Below, piece after piece: positions 33,594 through 44,416 of a DNA stretch of 64,000 bases. Location of the stretch: contig JABMLP010000017.1 of assembly GCA_013176395.1 (NCBI GenBank), positions 124,001 to 188,000 on the forward strand, in the 5' to 3' direction. The notes beneath the pieces were generated by a model, which was not told where the DNA came from, ran no database searches, and saw only the letters and a list, made by a program, of their open reading frames with translations. The first letter of the stretch is position 1. Every line of letters starts with the position of its first letter. The stretch is from Venturia oleaginea. Taxonomy: Eukaryota; Ascomycota; Dothideomycetes; Venturiales; Venturiaceae. Made by a program: the position numbers and the translations under genes.

Positions 33594-34007
33594 CGTGGTA
33601 GGACTTGGATCGGGATCGATTAGACTGTGTCAGCTAGGTAGAAGGAGCTAGATTTGTTGAAGGACGGCACGTGCAATTTGAAAAAGTGGGTGGCATTAAA
33701 GTAGAGTGTTGGAGGGACGTCTCTCTGCTTTGCTTTTCCACCCAACTATGCCAACCGCTAATTGTTATTTGTGCCTTAAGGAGGTTTTTATGGCCAATTC
33801 AGCGACGCGAATTCCCTCACTTCCGTCTTCCGTTTCACTCAGACATCCATCCAACATGCTCTCCATGCAGTTCCCGTTCGGGGTTTAGAACAACACGGAG
33901 AATTACCACTTTATTTCTACTCGAGAATACCAGCTTCGACAACCAACCACGCAGTACACCAGTTCGATATGATGGGTCAGGAGGGATCGAGCATGCGGCC
34001 CGGCAGT
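33594..34007. other. Intergenic before the Hsp70-like pseudogene
   Basis: Short overlapping frames only. This would have held the promoter and first codons of the Hsp70-like gene, whose start cannot be identified because the ATG nearby is out of frame with the recognisable N-terminus. Confidence 0.4.
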
Positions 34008-34106
34008 AAGGTTGGTCCGAAACACCATATTGGGAATGACTTTGGAACGACATACACTGGTACGTGGACTTTAACAACTGTAGCTTGCATACTTTGCTAT
34101 ACTAAC

Positions 34107-34170
34107 TTGAGATCGATATCGATAGATTTCTGAAAATCTTCGTTCAGAAATCTATCAATATCGATCTCAA
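34107..34170 (+). repeat. Introner-like hairpin, best copy (Hsp70-like intron 1)
   Basis: A 28-bp inverted repeat: 34107-34134 pairs with 34143-34170 with one mismatch around an 8-nt loop (AATCTTCG). The left arm begins TTGAGATCGATATCGATAG. It lies inside the 262-bp first intron of the Hsp70-like pseudogene. Confidence 0.8.
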
Positions 34171-35010
34171 GGTGCAGCACATGTTGAACATACAAGCCTC
34201 ATTACTTCTGCCCGTGGGGAGTCATAGTGGGGCATTGGCATATAAAGTTGGCAGCAGTGTTGTTTGTAATTGAGTTCGCAGTTTACGTGGTTCGTGTCGC
34301 TGGTTTTTTTTCCTCATAATAGGTGTTGCCTTGATGAACTCGACTGAATCGAAGCTCAGAGACGCGCGATTCATTGAAAGCTGGCCCAGTGGCAGCAGCA
34401 GAACAGCCTCCAAAGCTCCAACAGTCATCTCATATCAAGAAATACGAGGTGATAATGGTCACGTTGAGTACCAACCCGAAGATGTGGGTTTCGAGGTTCT
34501 ACCTGGCCACTAGCACACTGCTGCGTGTTTCAAACTCCTCCTTGACGAGAAAACAAATTTGACGATCCCACTACACTGGAGCTTAGTGGTCGTGTAGAAC
34601 AACTAGGGAAAAGCGCCGTAGAGATCACGACCGATTATCTTTCCGCAATATTCTCTTACATCAAAGCTCAGTTCGTTAAGCAGGGTCTCGAATCTGTTCT
34701 CACGGACAGCCCTCTTGACTTTTGTATTACTATTCCAGCAACTTGGTCTGACAAAGCGAAGTGCGATAGCATCGCTGCGGCAAGAAAAGCAGGAATTCGA
34801 AATCGCTTTTTCGGAAGAAACCAGGATCACGAGCTTCGATCCATCTCTGAGCCTGAAGCAGCCGCCATTGCTGTCCTTAATGAGATGCATGAACAGGGAA
34901 GAATCAGTCCTGGTGATGCCGGTAAGTCTTCTTACAACTCAGTCGTCAATCCACTGCAAATTTCCAATCTTCACACTTTTTCGAATATATGATTTGATTT
35001 CATGTCTCTT

Positions 35011-35087
35011 AGATCGAGATCGACTTCGATAAACTTCTGGCTATTTGATTCATGAACGTCACCTGAATTATGTCGATATCGATCTTG
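35011..35087 (+). repeat. Introner-like hairpin (Hsp70-like intron 2)
   Basis: Left part AGATCGAGATCGACTTCGAT then AAACTTCTGG; right part ATTATGTCGATATCGATCTT. Imperfect inverted repeat of the same family, inside the 241-bp intron 34922-35162. Confidence 0.65.
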
Positions 35088-35566
35088 GTTTGATACTCAT
35101 CGCAATGCACTGAGTTGACAACGCCGTGTGCTCTTGTTCAACACTGGCTAACATCTCTGTAGTCGCTGTTTGCGATGCAGGAGGCGGTACAATCGATTTC
35201 GTTTACTACATAGATGCCGTTTCTCCACTCCGGATTCGAGAGCTGGTGCCCGGGCTTGGTGGCAAGTTTGGCAGCACTGCTCAGCTGGTTAGCAGCGACC
35301 TTCGGCAACAGCTTAAATGACGTTGACGATGCCAAGACACAGCCTGGATCAACTCTCATGAAAGAGTTTGAGCAGCAGAAGGCTATTTTCGGCACTGAGA
35401 GCAACCGTGAAGGGAGGAAGGAGCCCGAGTACCTTGTCCGAATTACAATGAAAGACGTCGCCCATGGGCTGCCCTACGACGAGGCCGAGAGTAATGTCAT
35501 TTTATAGAGTAAGTGCTCAATTTTCCTCTCGTGTCAAGAACAACATTTTTCTTCTTTCCTTCATTT

Positions 35567-35670
35567 ATCTCGAATTTCGATAAATTTTTGGTTAGACAAG
35601 GTCAACGTCGTTGAATTTTTCGTGTATTCAATTTTCAAGTTTGCCAGAAAATCATCGATGTCGATTTCGG
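35567..35670 (+). repeat. Introner-like hairpin (Hsp70-like intron 3, unterminated)
   Basis: Left part TCTCGAATTTCGATAAATTT then TTGG; right part GCCAGAAAATCATCGATGTC then GATTTCGG. It follows a donor-like GTAAGTGC at 35509, but the downstream exon is missing; a Fot-like transposon begins 90 bp later. Confidence 0.6.
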
Positions 35671-35759
35671 TATCCGTATCGTTGGGAATACGATGACTTA
35701 ACCATGGAGAATATGCCAAATTCGACTCGTTCTTTTCCATTTTGCTAAGTATATATATA

Positions 35760-37283
35760 ACGTATGCAACCACCGAGCCAGCCAAACCACCGAGCCGGCC
35801 ACTTTTCCTTGGCACAGCCCTTATCCTCTTTAACACGTAATGTCTCAACAATGCAACGCGATAGCCGTTCAAGAAGAAGGCAGAATTGATCTCGCTCTTC
35901 AGGCTTATACCTATGGCCAATTTCAAAGCCTACGGCGCGCTGCTACAGCCTTTAACGTTAAACACCAAAGGCTCTCTGATCGGCTCCGCGGAATCACGTC
36001 TCGATCTCAAACTCGCCCAAACTCTCATAAGCTCACTACGATAGAAGAGCAAACGATTATCCGATATATCGTCGATCTCTATTCGCGAGGATTCGCACCC
36101 CGGCTGTGTGAGGTGGTAGATATGGCGGATAAACTACTGGGGTATACGCGGTGGAGAGCCAGTAGGCAAAAACTGGGCTGAGAGATTCGTAACGCGCTCA
36201 GATGAGCTCAAAATAGCCTTCAATCGAGCAAAGGATAGGCAGAGGATACTACAGGAGGATCCAGAAGTAATTGGCGCGTGGTTCAAGCTAGTTGCAGATA
36301 CTAAAGCCAAGTACGGCGTCCACGACGAGGATACGCACAACTTTGATGAGATTGGCTTCCAGATGGGCGTTATTGGGTCAATGAAGGTCGTTACAGCCTC
36401 TGAAAGACGTACAAGGCCTGAACTCATCCAGCCGGGCGATCGCGAATGGGTTACGGTTATTCAGAGCATCTGCGCAGCTGAGTATGCGACCCCGCCATTC
36501 ATTATCTATAAAGGACGCGTTCACATCTCTGCGTGGTATGAGGAGGCAGATATATCACGGAATTGGAAGCTCTCAGTCTTTGAGAACGGCTGGACAAACA
36601 ACGCGCTTGGTCTTGAGTGGTTGAAGCATTTTGACGCGTATACAAAGACGCGGCAGGTGGGGGGGGTACAGGCTGCTTATCTTGGACGGCCTTGAGAGCC
36701 ATCTCAGCCAGGATTTCAAGGACTACTGCCTCGAAAATAAGAAGACTCCAAGCAATACTCATGAAATTGGGACCCAATCGAAGCTCGTAAGCGAGTCTTT
36801 AACTCGGTCACCAGTTACTGCGCAGGCAGGCTTTTCACAGTTTGTTAAAGGCGCTGAATTGATGCTGCACCAGAACGCCCTACTTGTTGCACGAAACCAC
36901 GAGCTTGAAGAGCAATTGGCAGTAATGACGAAGCGAAAATGGCGTAAAAGAAAGCGGATCCAGCAGGGTGGTACTATGGAGTATGGGACTGCAGCAGCAC
37001 AGGTAGCTGCTGAGGCGTCTGTTGCGCCTCAGGGATCAAAGAATACTCGTAGTAGTGGTGATCAAGAAACAGCCCGACCAACTCAAAGGCGCTGTGGGAA
37101 CTGCGGCGCGACTGGGCACAATGCGCGAACGTGTAAAAAAGGATACTGAGATATCTTCTGAATCAGATAGCAGCACGACAGACTTGGAATCTATTGTTGA
37201 CAGCGATAAAATTGAAGAGTCGTAACATGAGACATGAGTTGGTCGTGCCAAGGAAAAGTGGCCGGCTCGGTGGTGGAATACGT
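35760..37283 (+). mobile_element. Degenerate Fot/pogo-like transposon (1.52 kb)
   Basis: TA at 35758-35759 and 37284-37285. Left end ACGTATGCAACCACCGAG and right end reading (reverse complement) ACGTATTCCACCACCGAG, continuing to CCGGCCACTTTTCCTTGGCA on both sides. The left end carries the CACCGAGCCRGCCA block twice, the right end once. The enclosed transposase is broken. It inserted just beyond the remains of the Hsp70-like gene. Confidence 0.9.
35840..37149 (+). pseudogene. Fot/pogo-like transposase, two frameshifts and a catalytic deletion
   Basis: ATG at 35840 starts MSQQCNAIAVQEEGRIDLAL, a psq-type HTH followed by CENP-B-type DNA-binding sequence. One extra base at about 36145 shifts the frame just before the conserved GGEPVGKNW. 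The DDE domain then reads to NFDEIGFQMG (first Asp) and SVFENGWTNNALGLEWL. A run of eight or more G at about 36657 shifts frame again. LLILDGLESHLSQ gives the second Asp, and a deletion after CLENK (about 36740) removes the third Asp. The zinc knuckle CGNCGATGHNARTC ends the protein. Not functional. Confidence 0.9.
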
Positions 37284-38180
37284 TATATACATTTTCGATA
37301 TAAAGTAAGCCATCAACAACATCCATCAAATCGATTTCTTTCCAAGAAGATAACAATATCTCCATTTGAATCTGCGGTTAGTAGTATATTCGGAAACATC
37401 CCATCGCCGTCTGGGTTTTCATAGTTCTAAGGGTTAGGAATAAAGTCATATTACTTCTTATTCTGACTTAAAGTTTCTACTTGAGCTAAAGTGATAAAGA
37501 GATAGGGTAGTTCGAGTAACTATACCACCAACCAATTGAAAACAAGTTAGCCCGGTTAGTGTTACTACCACAAAAAACGCTATACACTACACCATACGCG
37601 TTATCAACCTTGTAGACGACGTTATATCGTTGTATATATAAAGTGTACTATTTCCGATTTGATTGTTAGTTTTTATAGTATCAAGTAGTATAGTAGAAAA
37701 ATAGAAGAAGATAATTCTTATGTTAAATTTCTTCTGTTTGGGTACGTAGAACTATATATATATATATTGCCGACCTCACTCCTCCCATCCCATATCGTCC
37801 TACTATCACGACCGCGCTAGCGTATTCCAAGCTGTGATAGGCGACGACGTCATGCCGGCGAGGGGACGCGGGATCTATAGAATATATATGTATATTATCA
37901 CGGGATCGTGAATGATCGTTATTCAATCCGGAATCTGGGTACGGGTATCTATTCGACATATATATATGTAGACCACCCATCCCCAAGCCAACAGATACCC
38001 CGTACAAATTCCCTTCGTGATGCAGGTAAGCATGTATTTCTCCTTGCTTGCTACGGATTCTCGGTGTAGTGAGTGAGTAAGAGAGTGAGGTAAATAAATC
38101 CAAAGCACCAAAAATCCCACCACTTCCAACCCACAACGCCCCCCTCGCCTCCCTACAACCCCACATTACCAATACCTAAC
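37284..38180. other. AT-rich gene-poor stretch
   Basis: AT-rich with dinucleotide (AT)n runs near 37751-37765 and scattered ATATATGTA words to about 37970. One minus-strand frame (38172-37723) is an AT/Tyr/Ile-rich artefact. No gene supported. Confidence 0.5.
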
Positions 38181-38606
38181 TCAATCATCCCCTTCATCCG
38201 TCGAATACCCCCTCCGCAGAGTAATTTCACTACTAAACCTCACACTCTTCCCCCCTGCACTCCGACTCCGACTCCGACTCCGACTCCGACCCCTCTCCTC
38301 CAAATACCTCCCACCCCCATGATGCGGCCGATGCGCAGGAACCATCTCCCTCCGTCGAGGATGGAATCGACACTGTCCCAGACCTGGACAAGGGGGGTAG
38401 GGACAAGGCGGTCCGCCATCCCAGTTTGCAGTGTATCCACGTTGGTATTCTACGGGTAAGCGGGCGCGTGTGGTGGTATTTTTTCTCTGTTGAGTCTGTG
38501 GGAGGGGTGGTGCTGGTGTTCTTCTGCGGGTGGAGGGCCTATCACTGCGTCTGCTGTTTCTGTTTCTGGTTCTGCTTGGGGTGGGGGTGGAGAAACAGAG
38601 GCCCAT
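38181..38606 (-). CDS. Small basic protein with N-myristoylation signal (hypothetical)
   Basis: 141 residues. It starts MGLCFSTPTPSRTR: Gly-2 with Ser-6 fits N-myristoylation, and Cys-4 beside it a palmitoylation site, so membrane anchoring is plausible. The body is Arg/Pro/Thr-rich with YQRGYTANWDGGPPCPYPPC, followed by a perfect (RS)n stretch from a hexanucleotide CGACTC repeat (about 38262-38292) and a C-terminal KSVRFSSEITLRRGYSTDEG. No known domain. The opposite strand also has open frames, which lowers confidence. Confidence 0.5.
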   Translation of the reverse strand: MGLCFSTPTPSRTRNRNSRRSDRPSTRRRTPAPPLPQTQQRKNTTTRARLPVEYQRGYTANWDGGPPCPYPPCPGLGQCRFHPRRREMVPAHRPHHGGGRYLEERGRSRSRSRSRSAGGKSVRFSSEITLRRGYSTDEGDD

Positions 38607-40266
38607 TTTTATATACTAGCTTGGTTTTGGTCTTTGTCTTTGTCTTTGTCTGTGTACAGACAGGGGATCTGGCGGTGTTGGGAGGGGGTGGGAGAATCGT
38701 CGGATGGGTACTGATACCGTTGATAGCAACGTTCTTCGCAAACGAGGGGACCGTGATAGCCGTAGCGAATGGTGTTGTAAGACTCGTTGTGGCGCGATTG
38801 CGATATACCCATTCTTTGACGCGTAGAGGGCTGATCGCGGGAAGGGGGGTAGACTTTGAATACCTCTCTTTTTTGGATGGTACGGCGCGTGGCTGTGGAG
38901 CGTGTCGTGGTGTGGAAATGATATGGAGGGCTGTGGAGGGCTGTGGGGAATATAGAGGAGCAATAGGGGAATGTGTGATTTTATAGATTCCATAATCAAA
39001 CTTTGTGTTTCCCCATGACTGCTGTGTTGGTGAAGCCCGTACGTGCCTGGTGTGTTTTTTGGTGGCGCATGATGTGTTTCTTGCCTGTGATGAAGTTAGA
39101 GTGTAGGTGAGTGGTGAAATCTTTGCAATCGCAAGGGCTGTGACAATTTCGTATGCCACGGGGGTAGATGCGTCACCATTGTTTGAATCTTTCTTTTCGT
39201 GAAGGAATTGGAGATATCTATATTCTTCGTCAAGCAAGACTAATGTAAATCGCTGAGATAGAAAGAACTAATCTTCAGTGTTAGCAATATATCCCACGTG
39301 AGAACCTTCCTAAAGAGGAACTTTACCATTTCGGGCAACCGCGGTTCATCTTCCTCGTAGAACGACAGTCTTGGCGGGGAAGATGTAGCGCAAGGTCAGC
39401 TTTGTCCCTCGGAATGGATGCGCCTCTTTCAACTTCTCGCCTTACGACCCTTGCCACATGAAGTTTCCCTGTACGCAGATCGCGTTATCTCCAACAATCC
39501 GCATCTCTTATCACAGTCCAATGTCGCCACTTTTGTAGATCATATAAAGGTGGATGTATGCAGCATACGTGCCGAATAGATCTTCACGTTTATCGGAAGA
39601 CAGGGAAGATAACTAGGGCAACAAGAGGAATAAATACTGGACATGTGGCAAAATGCCATGTGTGAAGGCGATGGGGATTTGGCGATAATGCATGGTTGGA
39701 CGGAGACGGCTCCGGATTCGCGCAATACTACCCTCGAGAGTATTTTTGGAAGGCTGGTATTCCATGGGTTCGAGGCGTGCGGTCGCGTGTTGATTTGTCC
39801 GTTGGTGGCTGGATGTGGTTGACTACTGACTATCTAAGGCAGTCATAAGCGAAGAGGGTTCGGTGGAGCTGGTTAAGTTGCAATCGTCGATTAGCATACG
39901 TGCTCTCGGATCAGCACAAAATGTGGTTCTGTGATGATTTCGAACGGTGGACTCCTGGACGATAACTGTGCGGCTTGAACCGGCGCTGGCCATTTGGTCG
40001 TGCACTTGGTCGCCTACTGAAATCGTTGAACTGTTCTGGAAACATTGTCACATGACCTGGCTGTGATGTGCGAATTGCAAATGGAATAGTGTGAATGAGA
40101 AAGATAATCATGATAAATTGTAAAACAGCACGCACACTGATGCTGTGTAGAGCAGTTACAGTTCATAGAATGCTCAGTCCCTGAGAGACATCTCTTCTCA
40201 ATGCGGCTCAATCCAACGCCTGACGACTGACTCCTACTTCCCAAACATTTGATCCCAAACTTGCTC
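38607..40266. other. Intergenic, no supported gene
   Basis: A (TCTTTG)n-like microsatellite sits near 38630-38655. Long minus-strand frames around 38550-39237 follow this low-complexity sequence and show no domain. 39240-40266 has only short frames. Confidence 0.45.
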
Positions 40267-40649
40267 TCATGCATAGAACACACAAATCGCTAAACGTGAC
40301 GATGATGATGCAACCAAGCACGCTATGAGTCGGTTGAGCTGACTGAGCTTCGACTGGCATTCGAGGATTCGTGTGTCAGCGTCGCGGACGTTGCCTTGCG
40401 ACCGTCGTCGTGCTGAGCTTGAGGCGGTTTCGAGTTGTTGTTTGGTATGTTTGTGCATCAACCTATCAATGATTAGATAGAGTAAGTGTGATCCAAGAGT
40501 GATGCTTACTTGGCATATTCTGACATGGCATTGTCTGAACTGTCAAACTCGTAGCGACTGAATTCTTGGGAGGTCGGCATTGCTGGATCGGAAAGTTCTT
40601 GAGAGAAGGTTGATGCAGAATAGGACTGAAGAGGGGATACAGAGCCCAT
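40267..40649 (-). CDS. Small conserved-looking hypothetical protein
   Basis: Two exons, 40649-40510 and 40462-40267, joined by a 47-bp GT-AG intron, give 111 residues. The first exon is Ser-rich (MGSVSPLQSYSASTFSQELS) and ends SEYAK. The second starts LMHKHTKQQLETASSSARRR, a helical basic stretch resembling a common motif of small uncharacterised fungal proteins. The splice join is supported by continuous helix-like sequence across the junction. Function unknown; no signal peptide or membrane span. Confidence 0.55.
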
Positions 40650-43019
40650 GATGTAGAAGTATTTGTAGTGGAGGTGGAGAAGATGAGCTTGCAGAGAATC
40701 ACAAGGATGACTTGACGATCGATTGCTTTTGTGGAGGCTAGTGGAGGAAATCTTTAACTCGTGCAGCTGGGAATTTGATGGAAGGGAATTCCTGTGCACT
40801 TTAAACAGAAAGCTGTAGGCAGATGTTTTTTCGGATCATATTAGCGACCCTATACCCTGGGTCATAGGCGTACCCTGAAGTAACCGGTCTGGGTCAAGAT
40901 GGTCATCTTTGGCTGTCTGATCCGAACGGGGGTCGTGTCCAGCAGAAACAGGGATACCAAATCGGAGCAGCGTCATTCGTCCAGGGACGCTTCTCGGTGC
41001 CATGTACTATAATGACCTCGCAGCTGCGGCGATCCTCAGGGTCCGGATGGCATTTAGAGTCCCTGCATATGGCCTTTGGAGCGCTTGGCTGATGCTTAAG
41101 TACTATAGATTCGACAATCTAGCCATTGCTTGCTGCTACGAATGTCTTGACGTTGACGTTGACAGAAAATGGAATAGGGATAGTCGCGCTCGAGACGACT
41201 GCAGCTGACATTGCCTCTCCATCAGCTCTTCCAAATTACGAGGCTCTCCGGCAGTGGGTACGACGAGAGAGTTTCCCAGCAGGAATTGCACAATGCAGTG
41301 ACGCAGGACGTTGCTATTCGGAAATCCCATGTGGACCCTTCTCAACGCATGTTTCGCAGATCTCGCCTTGACAGATGGTCAGAAACTGGCTGAGCTACAC
41401 GGACTCGCGCCATGTTTGCCACGAATGATGCTGTTCTGCCGCACGTCGGTGCTGTGGAGATGGGCTTTGGGGTGTAGATTCCGTCATGCCCGCCCGTTGC
41501 CTGGACCCTATTCCTGAAAAGGGGCTCACGAGATGGGAATCGATAATGGACTCCACCACTGGGATTCCATATCAACATTCTTTCACGTCGCTGACAACCT
41601 CCATCATGCAGTCATGGCCATCATCTCTCGCAGAGACACTTGTGGTACTCGCCTTATTGATTTCAGATAGGTGGCGTCCACGGTACGGTGCTGATCTTGA
41701 CCGCGCACAGTCCCCCTATTCTCGCATCCCGTGTTGCTTGGCTATCATCATCAGCATCGCCATCAGCAAGTGTTCAGCCTCGTTGTCTGCCTACGATTTT
41801 GCCCGCCATCACTGCGCAAATGCACGGGGGCGGGAACATTATCACCAACCGCTCTCCTGATACTAACTACTACTCCAAGAGTTTCAAGTTGTTCGTCACA
41901 AATGCATCCACTACTTTATTTAAGGCTTAACAATGGTAGAAGCACTATTATCGGAGGCTAAGCAAGATCCGCTGGACGTATCGCACAGGCACCGGCTGAT
42001 CTCTATCACTTCCCGAAACGGCATCATGGGGTGCAAACTGCGTCAGTCTTTGCCGCTTGACGTCTTTTGGATGGCGAGGTCTTCGCGATGATGACTGAGA
42101 AACAACAAAGACTTGCGAAGTTGCTTGACGTCTTTTGTATGGCGAGGTCTTCGCGGTGATAACTGAGAAACAACAAACAAAGACTTGCGAAGTTGCTATG
42201 ACATCGTCTCTGTCACCGAATATGACGACACATCTGCTACCGGATATCAGCAGGCGATATATGGCACAGTCAACGCTCTGTGGAACACATCCGTCGCGTT
42301 ACGAGCAATCATGCGATACCGTCAATGGTGCGTCATTCTGCTTTCACTGCAACAACCTGTTGTCCGTGTTTGGAAACAATGTGACGGATTTACTATGCCC
42401 ACGACGTCATCCCGCCTTCAGCCTTACCATGTGGCTACGAGGTAGTAACGGCCCGGGCTGTCAGTCAGGCTGGTGAGCAGTTTGCATGTCCTCAACTCAT
42501 TCACACACCACACCCCACAACGGTTCCGGAAGGATATGAATCCCGCTGTGGATACACGCCAGAAAACAACAAACGAATCGTAAATCAACAACTCTCGCAA
42601 GCGACCATGACACAGCATGATGCTGGCCTTCATACATACGCAACACCCTCCTATCTGCAGTACGGGAGGGGTGCATGAACTGCCTTGGGAGTGATAAGCA
42701 GGCTACGTAAATTGATTCTCAAATGTCACATTCCGTCTGTGGATACTGTGACTGCGCTCATGACGTTGCCAAAGCTGAACATTTACTTGCCATACTCGTG
42801 ACTTCATCATTCAACCGCCAGTTTATTGCGTCTTACCCACATATTTTTCAACGGCCAGACACATGGTGTCTGTGCCTCTATACGGACAGAGTCCTACTCA
42901 CATCTTCCACCCTGAAGTTAAGCCTTCGACATGGAAACATGGATTCAAAACCTATATCTTGTCATGTCATTACTGACGGAGATATAGCACGCCAGGTACA
43001 CGTATTTGCCATCAAACTT
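40650..43019. other. Gene-poor stretch with gene relics
   Basis: Only short frames. One around 41160-41370 (IVALETTAADIASPSALPNY) continues in another frame (ELHNAVTQDVAIRKSHVDPS), suggesting a decayed gene I cannot name. A tandem duplication lies at 42056-42195. Confidence 0.4.
42056..42195. repeat. Tandem duplication, about 68/72 bp
   Basis: Two adjacent copies beginning CTTGACGTCTTTTGKATGGC and ending ACTTGCGAAGTTG. They differ by three substitutions and a 4-bp repeat-unit insertion (CAAA) in the second copy. Confidence 0.9.
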
Positions 43020-43250
43020 CCACAGCTGTCGAAATCGAGACAACTCTTCGATTAAATCCTCGCCGATTGATACTGGTGTTACGATGGTAGCCATTCTCAT
43101 CGTAGCCTTCGGAGTTATAGTTAGAGTCCTTTCGAAATTAGCCAAGCACTAAACGTCAGAAGGATTCATACATACATTGCACTATCCACAACCTTCGTGG
43201 TCGCAGCCACCGTCCCACTTTCGAATACAAACCAAGCACCACTCTTCAGC
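43020..43250 (-). pseudogene. Inverted fragment of an RBR-like gene
   Basis: Its reverse complement matches 43440-43665 closely, sharing KWDGGCDHEG-type coding sequence, the same small intron (GTATGTATGAATCC...GCTAATTTCGAAAG) and the following YDEN/YHRN-type segment. Many differences are transitions. It is a second, inverted copy of the RING2-region exon of the RBR pseudogene, separated by about 180 bp. Confidence 0.7.
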
Positions 43251-43359
43251 AGATGATTGCAAGGCGTTCCTCAGTCCCGCTTCTTACGAGCTGGATGAAG
43301 AAAACAACTTTACAATAGGCGACTGTCCAACCTAAGGTTAAACGAAGACTACTCCGCGG

Positions 43360-44416
43360 AGACTCGTTTCAAGTACTGCCCATTCTGTGAGCGTCCGGGA
43401 TTTCTGGATGAAGGCTCCAACCACGTCACTTGTGAGTGTGCAGAAGAGTGCTGCTTTGTCTGTATTCGGAAGTGGAAAGGTGGCTGCGACCACGAAGATT
43501 GTGGAATGTACAGCGTATGTATAGATGGATCCTTTTAACGTTTGGTGCTTGGCTAATTTTGAAAGGACCCTGTCTATGACACCGAAGGCTACGATGAAAA
43601 TGTTTACCATCGCAACACTGGTATCGATCGGCAAGGATTCAATCGAGACGGTCACTGACTTCCGCCGCCTCGAGCGTGATCATTTGCATGCGCCAGCCAC
43701 TCGCCCTGCTGGTTTCCTGGACCTCAACGATGAGGACTTCGAAGAGACTGCCATGGTCATGTTCATATCGGAGCAAGAGGCGGGTATTGTCCATGAGACA
43801 GACGATTTTGGAGACCTAGCGATACGACTCCCTGGTTTTCAAAGAGGAAATCACGCTCGTGATGACCGTGAAGCTGATCAAGATGGGTGGAAAGATCTTG
43901 CTCTTGTCAGTGATTGGGGAGATTGGGGTCGGGATAACAGCTTCATTTCTCCTACGCCCATTGTCGGCGCTCAAGAAATTGGTGCAACCTGAGATGACGA
44001 GGGAGCTGACTAGGCCGGGAATCAACCGTGGCAGGCAATGATGGTCCTCGAAGTGCCGTGAGGTCGGGTACCACAACGAGCTGGGAGACGGTGGCCACGA
44101 GGCCGCCGTGGCCGACAGCGAAGCTGACATGATCGCCGGAGCCGATCTTAATGGACCACAAGCACCTACAGCTGCCCAGATCCAATGCCCGCACAATTGG
44201 GATTTTTCCACCCTCGGCAACCTTTGCAAGGCTTGCACATTGACTTGTGAGAACTACGCAATGTTCTGCCCCACCTGCGAAGTCGAGGCCTGTGGAGAGT
44301 GCGCTCGCGACTTTGCGGGAAATGCTCTGTTGAATTGGTTAAGTGCCGATGCCGTTGGTGAGGTTAGTGGTGGAGACGGGATGATCGCTCCAGGTGCCGA
44401 CTCAGGCGCTTGGTAA
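43360..44416 (+). pseudogene. Truncated RBR (RING-IBR-RING) zinc-finger pseudogene
   Basis: Starts with the RING2-like exon (YCPFCERPGFLDEGSNHVTC, ECCFVCIRKWKGGCDHEDC), continues after a 51-bp intron (43515-43565) with DPVYDTEGYDENVYHRNTGI, then meets a TGA after FNRDGH. The C-terminal domain reappears at 44150-44345 (CPHNWDFSTLGNLCKACTLT, CPTCEVEACGECARDF, GNALLNW), matching the intact gene at 45450. The RING1 and IBR parts are missing. A tandem duplicate of the downstream gene that has decayed. Confidence 0.8.

Larger units (their letters stand above)
34008..35508 (+). pseudogene. Hsp70-like (actin-fold ATPase) pseudogene
   Basis: Readable pieces: phosphate-1 loop HIGNDFGTTYTG (exon 1, donor at 34061), GVALMNSTESKLRDARFIES (exon 2 from 34323), FKLLLDEKTN, LDFCITIPATWSDKAKCDSI, ISEPEAAAIAVL, then after an intron (34922-35162) VCDAGGGTIDF (phosphate-2) and LVPGLGGKFGS. 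Defects: a frameshift before HIGND, an in-frame TAG at about 34511, a frameshift after DEKTN, another after LRQQ, and no C-terminal half. This belongs to the divergent fungal Hsp70-like proteins rather than canonical Ssa-type chaperones. Its introns hold three members of the hairpin family. Confidence 0.85.

Noticed and set aside
38542..39237. A 231-codon minus-strand frame
   Set aside because: Its second half comes from a TCTTTG microsatellite and Pro/Gln low-complexity sequence; no domain, and the plus strand is equally open.
43515..43565. The small RBR pseudogene intron as a member of the hairpin family
   Set aside because: It lacks the ATCGATATCGAT arms and is of ordinary length (51 bp).
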